Source: Mycetocola miduiensis
GTDB lineage: Bacteria; Actinomycetota; Actinomycetes; Actinomycetales; Microbacteriaceae
Length of the DNA stretch: 64,000 nucleotides
Direction of reading: 5' to 3'
NCBI RefSeq assembly: GCF_900115155.1
Contig: NZ_FOVM01000003.1
Span: 290,555-354,554, forward strand
The stretch's first letter is position 1, and each line of letters opens with the position of its first letter. Below the pieces are notes generated by a model. It was not told the origin of the DNA, made no database searches, and saw only the letters and a program-made list of their open reading frames with translations. Below are positions 43,767 to 52,743 of the stretch, piece by piece. Both the position numbers and the translations under genes were made by a program.

Positions 43767-43985
43767 CAGCAGACCTTCGTTGCTGACAGGGGCGAATCGT
43801 TTGCACTGGTCACACTGAGCGCGTTCGGTAATTCTAGACCTCCATATTCAGCCCTTCGGGTGGGCCTTACAGGGGAATTTCCCACAACACAGACTAGGAC
43901 ATAAGTTCGAATAAACTGTTGAGCGACACGCCCGAACTGTAAGCCGAGTTGACACGCGTGGTCGGCCTCAACTAGTGCGCGACAC

Positions 43986-44177
43986 CTAGTCCGGTGGACG
44001 CAACGACAGAAGCAGATAGAGGCCTAGGGCGGCGGGCAGCCCCCGATGGATAAGCAAAAGCAGGGCGAGACGGAGAGTTGTCTGCCAGCCCTCGCGCGCT
44101 GCCTGGAGCAACGCGGTCGAGCCGTATGCCCGATTGTCGGGGATCTCGCGCTTCATGCGATTGAGAGACTTTGCCAT
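43986..44177 (-). CDS. Small predicted membrane protein (63 aa)
   Basis: MAKSLNRMKREIPDN..., then a hydrophobic helix LRLALLLLIHRGLPAALGLYLLLS. GGAGGACCAG lies about six bases before the start. No family is recognised. Confidence 0.45.
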   Translation of the reverse strand: MAKSLNRMKREIPDNRAYGSTALLQAAREGWQTTLRLALLLLIHRGLPAALGLYLLLSLRPPD

Positions 44178-44298
44178 CTGGTCCTCCGGGCGTCCTAAAC
44201 GGACCTACCGGATGAGCAGGCTACGAGCGCGTGACGAGCATTGCTGCTGTCTGGAATTTCCCTACCAACGCCTAGGGGCCCACTACTTGTGGACGGGT

Positions 44299-44697
44299 CT
44301 AATCTATCAGCGATACATCCAGAACCTGCGCACCAACAACGGCGTGTCGCCGGACTAATTCCCACCACCTTGCGGCCTTAATCTGAGGCGTGCGGGAGCA
44401 GCGCGGGCAGATGAACGTGTACGCACCGCGGCTCATCATCGAGCCCGGGGTTGCCTCCTTGCCCATTGGCGGAGAAAAGGCTTCCAATGCGTTCGGCATG
44501 TGGAGTTCGCCGTTCATCTCCCGGATCGCTGCTGTGAGTCGGGTCTCCTTGTGCTGCCCCCGATCAGTGCAGACGACCGGCAGATAGAAGTCCACCTCGC
44601 GACCGCTCATCATTGCTACCGGAGGGATGGCCGAGTTGAGTCGCTCGTCCGGACCGGGGAAACCGTCGTGTGGATTCATGACTGCATTGTCTCGCAT
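44299..44697 (-). CDS. Hypothetical protein with a possible zinc site
   Basis: 132 residues with VVCTDRGQHKETRL in the middle and YTFICPRCSRTPQIKA near residue 92, a Cys/His spacing that could bind zinc. GGAGGG touches the first ATG. Similar short proteins occur in actinobacterial phages and islands, but no name is secure. Confidence 0.5.
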   Translation of the reverse strand: MRDNAVMNPHDGFPGPDERLNSAIPPVAMMSGREVDFYLPVVCTDRGQHKETRLTAAIREMNGELHMPNALEAFSPPMGKEATPGSMMSRGAYTFICPRCSRTPQIKAARWWELVRRHAVVGAQVLDVSLID

Positions 44698-44759
44698 CCC
44701 TCCGGGGCTTCTCCGTTTGGACGGGTTTTGGACGGGTTTTTGTTTCTGGGCATAGAAAT

Positions 44760-44791
44760 AGCCCCGACAGAAACATGGTTCTATCGGGGCT
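44760..44791 (-). terminator. Hairpin flanking att copy E
   Basis: AGCCCCGAYAGAA stem repeated in inverted orientation, with T-rich flank, directly 3' of the tRNA-Pro fragment on the minus strand. It is in the same relative position as the hairpins at 5,116 and 49,511 but of different sequence. Confidence 0.55.
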
Positions 44792-44796
44792 TTCGT

Positions 44797-44993
44797 GGTC
44801 GGGCTGACAGGATTTGAACCTGCGACCCCTTGGAGGTTATTTCCTAAACTCGGGTTTTACCGAAAATCTCTGAAAACTGGCGGATTCCCTTGTGTTTACA
44901 GGGAACCGGGCGGTTCACTTGCTCCAATTGTACGCGGACAGACACGCTCATTCACGGTTGTTTTTCATGGGTTAATGATGGGTAAATGATGGG
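44797..44993 (-). repeat. Displaced tRNA-Pro 3' end with element-end block (att copy E)
   Basis: 44,797-44,831 is identical to the tRNA-Pro 3' end (35 bases plus flank). The block to 44,938 is nearly identical to 5,190-5,300. A repeat pair follows at 44,976 and 44,987, 11 bases apart, but in the TGATGGG variant. It is taken as the left end of element Y, whose integrase end at 49,484 also carries TGATGGG. Confidence 0.78.
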
Positions 44994-45150
44994 GTTTTCG
45001 AGCGACTCTTTCGAGGACCAGCGCTGGTCGGACAGACCACCATTGGCTGACCAGAAAGACTTCGTTTGCTTCGACCCAGCTCCTCTCGAAAGCGGAACCC
45101 TCAGCGCGACAGTCAGGACTCTCCGCGGGCTCTCATGGAGCAGGGCGGCT

Positions 45151-45528
45151 CTATCGCGCGACCGATGGGATTAGTGTCGGGCGGTTCAGGCGGGCCCGCA
45201 CTGCGATACCCGCGCAGAGGATCACCGCGATGCCGCCGAGGATTGTTGACCAGAGCAGTTCCTCGTGCAGGAGCAGGGCAGCCCAAATGATGCTGAGTAC
45301 GGGTTGGATGAGTTGCACCTGGCTGACCTGCGCCATCGGCCCGATCGCGAGTCCGCGATACCAGGCGAAGAAGCCGAAAAACATGCTCACCACGCCGAGG
45401 TAGGCGAATGCGGCCCACTCGAGCGGTGTGCCGGTCGGCGGTTGCTGCACCGAGGCGACGACAGTGAGGATTACCATCAGCGGTGCGGCGACGAGGCCTC
45501 GGTCCCGGCAACCTGCTCGACGACGCAC
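45151..45528 (-). pseudogene. C-terminal half of an EamA/DMT-family transporter
   Basis: 125 codons covering about four membrane helices and the second EamA repeat: LEWAAFAYLGVVSMFFGFFAWYRGLAIGPMAQVSQVQLIQPVLSIIWAALLLHEEL. Full transporters have about 10 helices and 290 residues, so the N-terminal half is missing. It abuts the stop of the NAD(P)-binding gene. Confidence 0.75.
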
Positions 45529-45543
45529 GCTGGGGCCGCGGGT

Positions 45544-46234
45544 CTAGGTGTGATGTCCAGCCCATCCGGCGCCGGGTGCCGCCTCGGCGAGCATGGCGAG
45601 GGCGATCGCCTCCACGATCATCAGACCGTCCTGGACCACGTTCCACTGCTTGTTGATCGTCCCGTCGTTCTCGAGGACGGCGGCGATCACCGCCGCTACG
45701 TCGCTCCGGGGGATGTCACCCTCCGGTACGTCTCGTCCGATGACCACCCGGCGCCGGCCGGGGTCGTCGGTCAGCCACCCAGGCCGCAGGATCGTCCAGT
45801 CGAGCCCGCTGGCCCGCAGCGCCTCGTCCGCCTCGCGCTTCGCCTCGACGTAGGCGCGCCACACCGGTGACGCATCCGCGGGAACTGGGTCGTCGAGGGC
45901 CATCGCGGAGATCTGTACGAAGCGCCGGATACGAGCGCCCTTGGCCCCCTCGATCGACTTCAGCGAACCCTCGAGATCGACCGTGCGCTTGCGCTCGACC
46001 TTGCCGTCGGGGCCGGCTCCAGCGGCGAACACCACGGCCCGGCACCCGTCGAAGGCACGCGTGAAGTCCTCCGCCGTGGACCTCTCGATGTCGAGCAGGC
46101 GGACCTCGGCGCCCAGTTCCTCGAGCTGCGAGGAGTAGGCCTCGTTGCGAACGAGAGCGACCGGCCCGAACCAGCAGGGGATGGAGGTGGCGGGCCACCT
46201 TCCCGTGGCCCCCCACGACAGCGACTCTGGCCAT
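45544..46234 (-). pseudogene. NAD(P)H-binding atypical SDR (NmrA/SDR5-like), frameshifted
   Basis: The N-terminus MARVAVVGGHGKVARHLHPLL (Rossmann GGxGxxG, from ATG 46234) is in one frame. The rest (VALVRNEAYSSQLEELGAEV, VVFAAGAG, RRFVQISAMALDD, YVEAKREADEALRASGLDWTILRPGWLTDDPG) is in another. The break is near 46,160-46,180 at GGGCCGGTCGC, consistent with loss of a few bases. Family members are NAD(P)-dependent sugar epimerase-like proteins induced by stress. Confidence 0.75.
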
Positions 46235-46353
46235 CCATCCACGGTAGATGTCGCGGACCTTCGCGGTAGCCCGTGAACACGGGATGTTCGGAGCACGCGC
46301 CGAGGAACGGCACCGGCCCCGAAGGCGTCCCGCGCGCGGGCCGTCGTAGCTCG

Positions 46354-46803
46354 CTACAGCAGGAGGTCGAAGATCTGGACGGCGCGGTCCCAGTGCTCGG
46401 TCTGCGGGTTCACCAGGTCCCGCTGGAGGATCGGGAACGTCCGCGCGAGAGCGACGCCCAGCCCGCCCGCGACCAGCGGGAGCTGCGCCTGGGCCTCGTC
46501 GCTGTAGGTCACATCGAGCGGCGGTCGCCGGGTGAGCTGCTCGAGGATTGCCTCCAGGGACAGCTCCTGGTCGATCGCCTTGAAGGCGTGGATGGACTCC
46601 TGGAGGCCCTTGGTGATCGGCAGGTCCTGCGGCTCGATGACGTCGCGGCCGTTCGCCTTCGCGTTCGCCTGTCCGCGCAGCAGGAGGTCGTAGATCTTGT
46701 CGTTCACGAAGTCGTCGAAGCGGCGCAGGTCGTCCTTGTCGACGTCGAGACCGGCGGCCGCGCGGAAGAAGCGTTCGAAACGGGCGACGCCGAAGAGCTC
46801 CAT
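46354..46803 (-). CDS. DUF1931 family protein (histone-fold-like)
   Basis: 149 residues from ATG 46803 with AGGAGG upstream; longer starts are not supported. MELFGVARFERFFRAAAGLDVDKDDLRRFDDFVNDKIYDLL is diagnostic of DUF1931. Solved members show a pseudo-dimeric histone-like fold; DNA binding has been suggested, not shown. The neighbour on the opposite strand is a DUF5335 protein. Confidence 0.85.
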   Translation of the reverse strand: MELFGVARFERFFRAAAGLDVDKDDLRRFDDFVNDKIYDLLLRGQANAKANGRDVIEPQDLPITKGLQESIHAFKAIDQELSLEAILEQLTRRPPLDVTYSDEAQAQLPLVAGGLGVALARTFPILQRDLVNPQTEHWDRAVQIFDLLL

Positions 46804-46956
46804 CGTTCCTCCTGTGTTGTGGGTCGTCCCAGCCTCGCGCACGCGGCGCCACAGGACATCCCGGATACACGGGATGCGCCGATTCGCCGGGTCGACCGAA
46901 GATGGGTATCGGCCGCAGCTTCGGCACCCGAACAATGCCCGGAAGGATCAGGACCG

Positions 46957-47301
46957 ATGGCAGACATCTCGACGACGGACCGCACGAGCTGGGTGGAGGG
47001 TTTGGATCGCCTGACGAAGGACCGCGAGGGACAGGACGTGACGATCGAAGTCCTCGACCGTTCGTTCGGCGACCAGACGGAGGCCGAGCGCCTGCCGTTC
47101 GCGTACACGTCGTACGACCCCAAGGACGACGTGGTGGTGGTGGCCGTGGGCGGGAGGTCCTCAAGCCACCCCGTCGTGCTGCGCCACATGGTTCCGCACC
47201 CGAGTCAGGTCGACATCGACCCGGACGTGGGCGCCTTTCGCGTCGTCGAGCAGGACGGCACCACGACCATCGTGACCTTCTTCTCCGCGTCCGGCAGCTG
47301 A
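46957..47301 (+). CDS. DUF5335 family protein
   Basis: 114 residues, GGAAGGATCAGG upstream. SWVEGLDRLTKDREGQDVTIEVLDRSFGDQTEAERLPFAYTSYDPKDDVVVVAVGG and a conserved His-rich HPVVLRHMVPHPSQVDI strand match DUF5335 as remembered. Function unknown; such genes are common next to DUF1931 and stress genes in actinobacteria. The 153-base divergent intergenic region with DUF1931 suggests joint regulation. Confidence 0.65.
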   Translation: MADISTTDRTSWVEGLDRLTKDREGQDVTIEVLDRSFGDQTEAERLPFAYTSYDPKDDVVVVAVGGRSSSHPVVLRHMVPHPSQVDIDPDVGAFRVVEQDGTTTIVTFFSASGS

Positions 47302-47891
47302 CGGCCGGTGCTTCTCGGTCCGGGTCGACGTCGGCCGGAGCTGCCGACCGTGCATCCGCTCTGCCGGGTAGGCGCCTGTGTCACGTTCGGAGCAGGCGCG
47401 CGGGTGAGGGCTCACTCGGCGGGTACGGACCGGACCGTGCTGAACAGGAGGGAGTACTCCTCGAGCCCTCGTACGGCGAGGTCGGCGGCTGCCGCGGCGT
47501 CGACCCTGATGGCGGCCGCCACGCACGCAGCGCTGAGCACGGATCTCCGCGAGTCATGAGGGCTTCGCTCCGTTCTGGTTGCGCTTGAACGTGGCAGGGT
47601 GCGGTAAGGCCGAACGACTCTCACGGTTCACTGCTTAGTGCCTTAGCCTCCGGTCAACATGAACAGCTAGAACAGGGGTCTAGAAGCTCCCGGTCAAACT
47701 TCAGCAAGATTGGTCCGATGGAACCCCCTTACGGACGACAGCGACGACGTCGCGACCGACTCCAGAGGAGAAGCTTTGGACCCAGTAAACGTCCTTCCGC
47801 GAGCACCGAAATCGTCACAAGTCAGGAATTAACCAAACCAAGAGCGGTTCCGGGTCTTTAATTCGCTGCAGAGCGGCGAAACCCCGGGTGG
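47302..47891. other. Gap of about 590 bases without a supported gene
   Basis: Only short frames without motifs. A minus-strand frame at 47,412-47,550 (SAACVAAAIRVDAAAAADLAVRGLEEYSLLF) is helical-looking but unrecognised. 47,620-47,860 is more A/T-rich than its surroundings. Confidence 0.35.
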
Positions 47892-47920
47892 CGCGGCGCA
47901 GCCACCGTGGCAGCACCGCG
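47892..47920. repeat. Diverged palindrome behind integrase Y
   Basis: GGTGCTGCCAC-like arms (CGGCGCAGCCAC / GTGGCAGCACCGC), preceded by GCGAAACCCC and ending next to the integrase stop. Corresponds to palindrome 3 at 40,451. Confidence 0.5.
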
Positions 47921-47921
47921 T

Positions 47922-49107
47922 TCACTCTTCATCCTTCGCGAATGCGCGATCGAGGAGCGCGGCGGTGACCGGGTTCACCATCTCGCTGCGTTGGATGTAG
48001 TGCTGCACCGTGATCTTCGTGTCCGTGTGGCCGAGCAACTCTGAGGCGAGCTCAATGCTGGCGTTGGTGTTGACCGCAGTGGCAACAGTACGGCGGAACA
48101 TGTGTGGGGTCACTCCTTTGATGCCCGCCCCCTCGAGTACCTGTCGCAGTTGTCTGCGCACGTTCGCCGTCGTCAGCGGTGTGCCGTCCCGGGACTGGAA
48201 CAGCAATGCATCCAGGCCTAGGCTGCCAACCTTGGCGAGTCGCCGGCGGACTGCGTCGGCGGTGAAGGTGGGGATGGCGACAACGCGAGTGGACCTGGCG
48301 GTTTTGGGGTGATCCTGCCGGAACGTCTGCTCACCCTTGCGGCTGATGATCGTGCCGGCCAGGCGGATGGACGGCACGGAGCTCGTGACGTCGACGTCCC
48401 GGCGGCGGACGGCCAGCACCTCGCCGATCCGTGCTGAGGTGCCGAGCATCACCTCGATGATCGCGCCGAGCTGGCCGTCGGGCTTCGGCCCCGAGATGTG
48501 GTCAGTGGCGCCCTCCCACTGGGCGATCGCCGCGCGGATCATGTTCACCTCGGGGGCCATGAGCGCATCGGGGATGTGCGGCTCGCGGTGCAGGCGGGAG
48601 ACGTGGTCCATCGGATTGCGCGGGAGGACCTCATGCCGCACCGCCAGTTCCAAGGCGAGCCGCAACACCACCCGGGCCTGCTTGGCGCGGCTGTAGGAGA
48701 GCTTCGCCAGCTGTTTGATGAACTGATCGCACCGGGCCACACATCTCGCGCAGCGTGAGGCTGTCGAACGCCGGAGAAACCAGGGTGCGCATGTTGCGCT
48801 CATACAGGTTCCGGGTGGTTTTGGAGATCCGGCCCTCCAAATCGATGTCGTTCAACCAGTAGGCCACGAGGTCTGCGAACAGGCTGTCAGGCGTCAGGGA
48901 GGTGTCGGCGGGTCGGAACAGGGACCGCTCAGCGAGCTTCGCTTTCAGCGCGCCTTCGGCGGCCTTGGCGGTGGCACCGGTGGCCTGCACTTGGCGGGCC
49001 CGACCGTCCCAGTCGCGGTAGCGGGTTCGTGCCTCGAATCGGCCGGATGGCATCACCCGCGTGGTGATGTCGCCGAACGTGCCGATCGTCAACCGGGGCC
49101 GGGCCAT
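47922..49107 (-). pseudogene. Tyrosine recombinase of element Y, frameshifted
   Basis: Same family and length as the integrase at 40,479, but with a two-base loss near 48,740 (GAGATGTGTGGCCCGG where the intact copy has GAGATCGGCGTCGCCCGG), which separates the N-terminal 123 codons from the catalytic part. By eye the N-terminal 121 residues differ from copy X at about 24 positions, whereas the remaining about 265 differ at about 13. Catalytic residues (SARIGE, HMFRR, LGHTD, VQHYIQ) are intact in the second piece. Element Y cannot move by this gene alone; X integrase might act in trans. Confidence 0.85.
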
Positions 49108-49113
49108 CTCAGT

Positions 49114-49368
49114 TCACCGCCGATCGGTGTGACCGGGTGGGTTGGACGGTTCGCGCTGCTCGGCAATCCAGGCCCGAACGTCGGAGACGGCGAACTTCAG
49201 GTGTTTGCCGAACCGGTAGGCCGTCGGGCCTTTGCCGTGCACGCGCCAGTCGTAGACCGTGGAGAGCGGTATGCCGAGGTAGGACGCCAGTTCGGCGACG
49301 TCCATCAGGGGTTCCAGACCCCATGAGTCGGTAGGAGGAGAGGTTGGGTGGTTGTCGTGAATGCTCAT
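49114..49368 (-). CDS. Excisionase-like helix-turn-helix protein (element Y)
   Basis: 84 residues, clear paralogue of the protein at 41,673 (LMDVAELASYLGIPLSTVYDWRVHGKGPTAYRFGKHLKFAVSDVRAWIAEQ). Intact frame, six bases before the broken integrase and about 180 bases from tRNA-Pro. Confidence 0.85.
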   Translation of the reverse strand: MSIHDNHPTSPPTDSWGLEPLMDVAELASYLGIPLSTVYDWRVHGKGPTAYRFGKHLKFAVSDVRAWIAEQREPSNPPGHTDRR

Positions 49369-49472
49369 ACCCAGTAGGTGTGCACGAGAATCCCGAATGA
49401 TCGGAGCGGACCCAGAACGACGTCAGCACGACGGACGGGAGCGTGGCCTCAGGGCCTTGTGAGAGGAGTAAA

Positions 49473-49490
49473 AGGTGGGTTTTTGATGGG
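49473..49490. repeat. TGATGGG repeat at the integrase end of element Y
   Basis: TGATGGG at 49,484 and a weaker AGGTGGG 11 bases before it. Matches the TGATGGG variant at the opposite end (44,976/44,987). Confidence 0.5.
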
Positions 49491-49510
49491 GTAGTCAATT
49501 CCGTTAACCT

Positions 49511-49543
49511 AAAAAGTCCCGGAAACCCTTGAGTTTCCGGGAC
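49511..49543 (-). terminator. Rho-independent terminator of tRNA-Pro
   Basis: 11-bp stem GTCCCGGAAAC/GTTTCCGGGAC, 6-base loop, followed on the minus strand by TTTTT. Seven bases after the tRNA 3' end. Part of the 89-bp direct repeat shared with 42,062-42,150. Confidence 0.85.
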
Positions 49544-49549
49544 ATTCGG

Positions 49550-49623
<74 letters not shown>

Positions 49624-49748
49624 CGACCAGTCACCCTCACGGGCAACCTCGTCAATGCTACAGGACTTTCCGGGGCCCTTCGGTCACTCCGAACAGCTCA
49701 GATCGACCGGATGCACCTCAGTGCTGGATCCACGACGAGGGCAGTGAT

Positions 49749-50138
49749 TCATCCCTCCAGCTGGGTGAGCAGCTCGTGACCGCCCGTGCCGGAGAACTCC
49801 ACGATTCGCCCGTTTGCCACGCGATACATCGCAAACTCGGCGACGTTGGCGTGCTTACGCGTCGGCGCGATGCCGGCATATCTCCCCAGATGCGTTCCAC
49901 TTCCTCGCAGATGCACCGCGACGCGGTCGCCCTCGATGACGAGTTGGATGCGGCGCCAACGCCAGTCGGGAAACCCCTGGAAGAGCTCGGCCAGGTCGGC
50001 AATCCACGCATCGGCACCACCGGGTAAGTGCGCACGCCGAACCGAGGGATCGACGAAGGAACGGATCGCATCGAAGTCGTGCCGATTGCACGCGTCGAGG
50101 TAATCGGCGTACCACTCGCGCATCTGCCACAGTTCCAC
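49749..50138 (-). CDS. SnoaL-like / NTF2-fold protein
   Basis: 129 residues. WYADYLDACNRHDFDAIRSFVDP, FPDWRWRRIQLVIEGDRVAVHLRGSGTHLG and YRVANGRIVEFSGTGG follow the nuclear transport factor 2-like ester cyclase (SnoaL) pattern. Often a small-molecule isomerase or hydrolase, or merely ligand-binding; no specific role can be given. First chromosomal gene right of tRNA-Pro. Confidence 0.75.
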   Translation of the reverse strand: MELWQMREWYADYLDACNRHDFDAIRSFVDPSVRRAHLPGGADAWIADLAELFQGFPDWRWRRIQLVIEGDRVAVHLRGSGTHLGRYAGIAPTRKHANVAEFAMYRVANGRIVEFSGTGGHELLTQLEG

Positions 50139-50189
50139 CCCCTCATTATCGGCGCCGATCGCCGCAGTGAGGATTCGCTGCCTCTCCGC

Positions 50190-50912
50190 TCAGCCCACGA
50201 CGCTCCGCGCGAACCGCGTCGAGGGCCGCCCGGATGTCGCATAATCGAGCGTCTTCCGCGCCCGATCCGTCTCCACCAGGTACTCGAGGTACCTGCGTGC
50301 ACTGACCCGCGAGATACCCGACAGCTCCGCTATCTCCCCAGCCGAACTGTTCGGCACCGAACCGAGCGCCTCCTCGACGATCGCGAGAGTCTCGCCGCTC
50401 AGCCCCTTCGGCAACTGCACCCGTCCACGCCCACCTGTCCGCATCAGCGCATCGATGTCGCGCTGCGCCAACTCCTCCCGGGTTCCGGATGCCACGAGCG
50501 CGAGCCGGTCGCGCGCCACATCGTCCAGTCGCGCCCGCAGGTCGAGCGCCGTGAACGGTTTCACCAGGTAATGCTGAATCCCGGCACTGCGCGCCTGCCG
50601 CACACTGTCGACATCCCTGGCGGCGGTCACCGCGATCACCTCCGGCTGCGCGCCGCCCATCGCCCGCACATCGCGGAGCACATCCAGCCCGGGCAGACCC
50701 GGCAGGTCGAAGTCGAGCAGCACGAGGTCAGGACGGTGGTCGGCGATGAGCGTCAGGGCTTCCGGACCGTTGTGCGCGATCGCCACTACGTCGAACGCCG
50801 GATGCGCCCCCACGAACTTCGCGTGCAACGACGCGACCTCAACGTCGTCGTCCACAATGGTCGTCCGGAGCTTGGACGCGACCGGATGCGATGAGACCGG
50901 ATTCGAGACCAT
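50190..50912 (-). CDS. CitB/DctR-type response regulator
   Basis: 240 residues from ATG 50912, which overlaps the kinase stop by one base (TGATG). Receiver domain with phosphoacceptor Asp in LVLLDFDLPG, Thr in VTAARD and Lys in LVKPF. The C-terminal DNA-binding region includes SSAGEIAELSGISRVSARRYLEYLVE, typical of CitB-type regulators of di/tricarboxylate transport. Pairs with the upstream kinase and is expected to activate the divergent tctCBA genes. Confidence 0.9.
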   Translation of the reverse strand: MVSNPVSSHPVASKLRTTIVDDDVEVASLHAKFVGAHPAFDVVAIAHNGPEALTLIADHRPDLVLLDFDLPGLPGLDVLRDVRAMGGAQPEVIAVTAARDVDSVRQARSAGIQHYLVKPFTALDLRARLDDVARDRLALVASGTREELAQRDIDALMRTGGRGRVQLPKGLSGETLAIVEEALGSVPNSSAGEIAELSGISRVSARRYLEYLVETDRARKTLDYATSGRPSTRFARSVVG

Positions 50913-52561
50913 CACTTCAGCACCGCCGCAACATCGACGGTGGCGGGCAGATCCTGCGCCGCAGCCTTCGGAAGATCCCCGAGAGGCAGCTCGACCGTAA
51001 ACGCCGCTCCCCCACGCTCAGACCGCCCAACGGTTACCGTGCCGCCGGCCCGCATAACCGTGCGTCGCACCAGCGCGAGGCCGATGCCTCGGCGTCGTAA
51101 CGCGGGGCTGTCGGCATCCGTCAGCGCTTTCGACGAGACGCCCTCCTCGAACACGCGCTCGTACTGGTCTGGCGGGATGCCGTTGCCGTCGTCGTCCACG
51201 GTGACCCGGATCAGAGAGGGATCCACGGCGAATCCGAGCTGAACTTCGTCGCCCGCCGCGCACGCCTCGAGCGCGTTGTCGACGAGGTTGCCGACGACGG
51301 TCACGAGGTCTCCGCGCAAAGTGAGCGCAGCATCCGACCGCAACCAGGCGGGGAGAGGAGCCGACGGTGTGATCGACACCGACATGCCGAGCTCCCGCGC
51401 GTGGCTGGCTTTCACGAGCAGCAGTGCGGCGAGCTCCGGGAATTCACGGAGAACCTCCTCGCCGGGAACCCGAAGCGCACCACCGGTTCCCGTCCGCTCC
51501 ACGAATGCGCGCGCGTCATCGACCAGGCCGAGCTCAAGCAAGCCCGAAATCACATGCAGCTTGTTCGCGAACTCATGGGCCTGGGCCCGCAGACCATTGG
51601 TCAGCGACTGCGCTCCATCCATCTCCCGCAGCAGCTGGTGCAGCTCGGTGTGGTCACGCACGAGCAAGGTCGCACCGACGGCGCGGCCATCGAGTTCGGT
51701 TCCGGTGCTGCGCGCCACGAGGATCCGCTCCCCAGCGAGCACGAGCTGCCCACCCGGTTCACCGCGCTTCAGCACACCGACCAGCGACGGGTCGAGCACG
51801 TCGGCAGCCAACCGTCCGGTCAGCGAATCCTCCTCGAGTCCCAGCAGCTCGAGCGCCGCATCGTTGACGAGCACGATCACACCGGCTTCATCCACGCTGA
51901 TCATGCCCTCGCTCATGCCGTGCAGCATCGTCTCCCGAGAGTCAACGAGCGACGCGATCTCCTTCGGCTCCAGCCGGTAGATCCGCCGGCGGATCACCGC
52001 CGTCACCCACGCCGCACCGAAGATTCCGACCACAGCGGACGCGATCAGCGGGAACACCAGCGCACCCAGCCCACCAAGGAAGTCTTCCTGCAGCGCCGAC
52101 TCCAGAATGCCGACGGACACCGTGCCGATCACCTCACCGTCGTCGGACCGCACGGGCACCTTCGCCCGCCACGACTCCCCCAGCGTGCCGGTCTGCGTCC
52201 CCACGAACATCTTCCCGGAGAGCGGCACAGACGGGTCGGTCGACACCCGCTCGCCGACACGAGCAGGATCCGGGTGCGAATAACGGATGCCGTCGGCATC
52301 CGTCACGACGACGTACGTCACGTTCGACGCCTCCCGGATCAACTCGGCGATCGGCTGGATCACCGCAGCGGGATTCTTGTCGTCGTAGGCGTCGCGGATG
52401 GCGGGCAGCGTCGCCACCGACTGGGCGACCCCGATCATGCGATCCAGGTAGGCGTCGCGCATCTCGCGCTCGAGAAGGTTGGCCGTCACGATGCCGGTCA
52501 CCAGCACGACGGCGCACACGATCAGTGCCTGCAAGAGCAGGAGCTGGACCCGAAGCGACAT
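50912..52561 (-). CDS. CitA/DcuS-type sensor histidine kinase
   Basis: 549 residues from ATG 52561. Two membrane helices enclose an extracytoplasmic PAS-like sensor (TYVVVTDADGIRYSHPDPARVG, the signature of citrate/dicarboxylate sensors). A cytoplasmic PAS domain (GMISVDEAGVIVLVNDAALELLG) follows, then the phospho-accepting His in RAQAHEFANKLHVISG, and ATPase boxes GNLVDNALEA, DDGNGIPP and GIGLALVRR. Senses a carboxylate outside the cell. Coupled to the response regulator and divergent from the tripartite transporter. Confidence 0.92.
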   Translation of the reverse strand: MSLRVQLLLLQALIVCAVVLVTGIVTANLLEREMRDAYLDRMIGVAQSVATLPAIRDAYDDKNPAAVIQPIAELIREASNVTYVVVTDADGIRYSHPDPARVGERVSTDPSVPLSGKMFVGTQTGTLGESWRAKVPVRSDDGEVIGTVSVGILESALQEDFLGGLGALVFPLIASAVVGIFGAAWVTAVIRRRIYRLEPKEIASLVDSRETMLHGMSEGMISVDEAGVIVLVNDAALELLGLEEDSLTGRLAADVLDPSLVGVLKRGEPGGQLVLAGERILVARSTGTELDGRAVGATLLVRDHTELHQLLREMDGAQSLTNGLRAQAHEFANKLHVISGLLELGLVDDARAFVERTGTGGALRVPGEEVLREFPELAALLLVKASHARELGMSVSITPSAPLPAWLRSDAALTLRGDLVTVVGNLVDNALEACAAGDEVQLGFAVDPSLIRVTVDDDGNGIPPDQYERVFEEGVSSKALTDADSPALRRRGIGLALVRRTVMRAGGTVTVGRSERGGAAFTVELPLGDLPKAAAQDLPATVDVAAVLK

Positions 52562-52743
52562 TGCCTTCACTCCCCCATTGTCGCCCGAACGCCCCACCGT
52601 CGACGACCGAAAAAGCCACTGGACCCGGCGGTCGTTGCGTCCAATACTTACAAAAGAGGCGCGACGTCGCCGACGGGACCTACCGTTCTCTTCAGCATCA
52701 TCGCGTTTTGCAACGAGGCAATCACTCAATGAGGAGAAAAATC

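Noticed and set aside
45716..47164. Minus-strand frame of 482 codons
   Set aside because: Shadow across the NAD(P)-binding, DUF1931 and DUF5335 genes; only the short MARVAVVGGHGK stretch is real, as the N-terminus of the frameshifted gene.
51401..52732. Plus-strand frame of 443 codons, His/Arg/Gln-rich
   Set aside because: Antisense to the sensor kinase; composition typical of an antisense frame.
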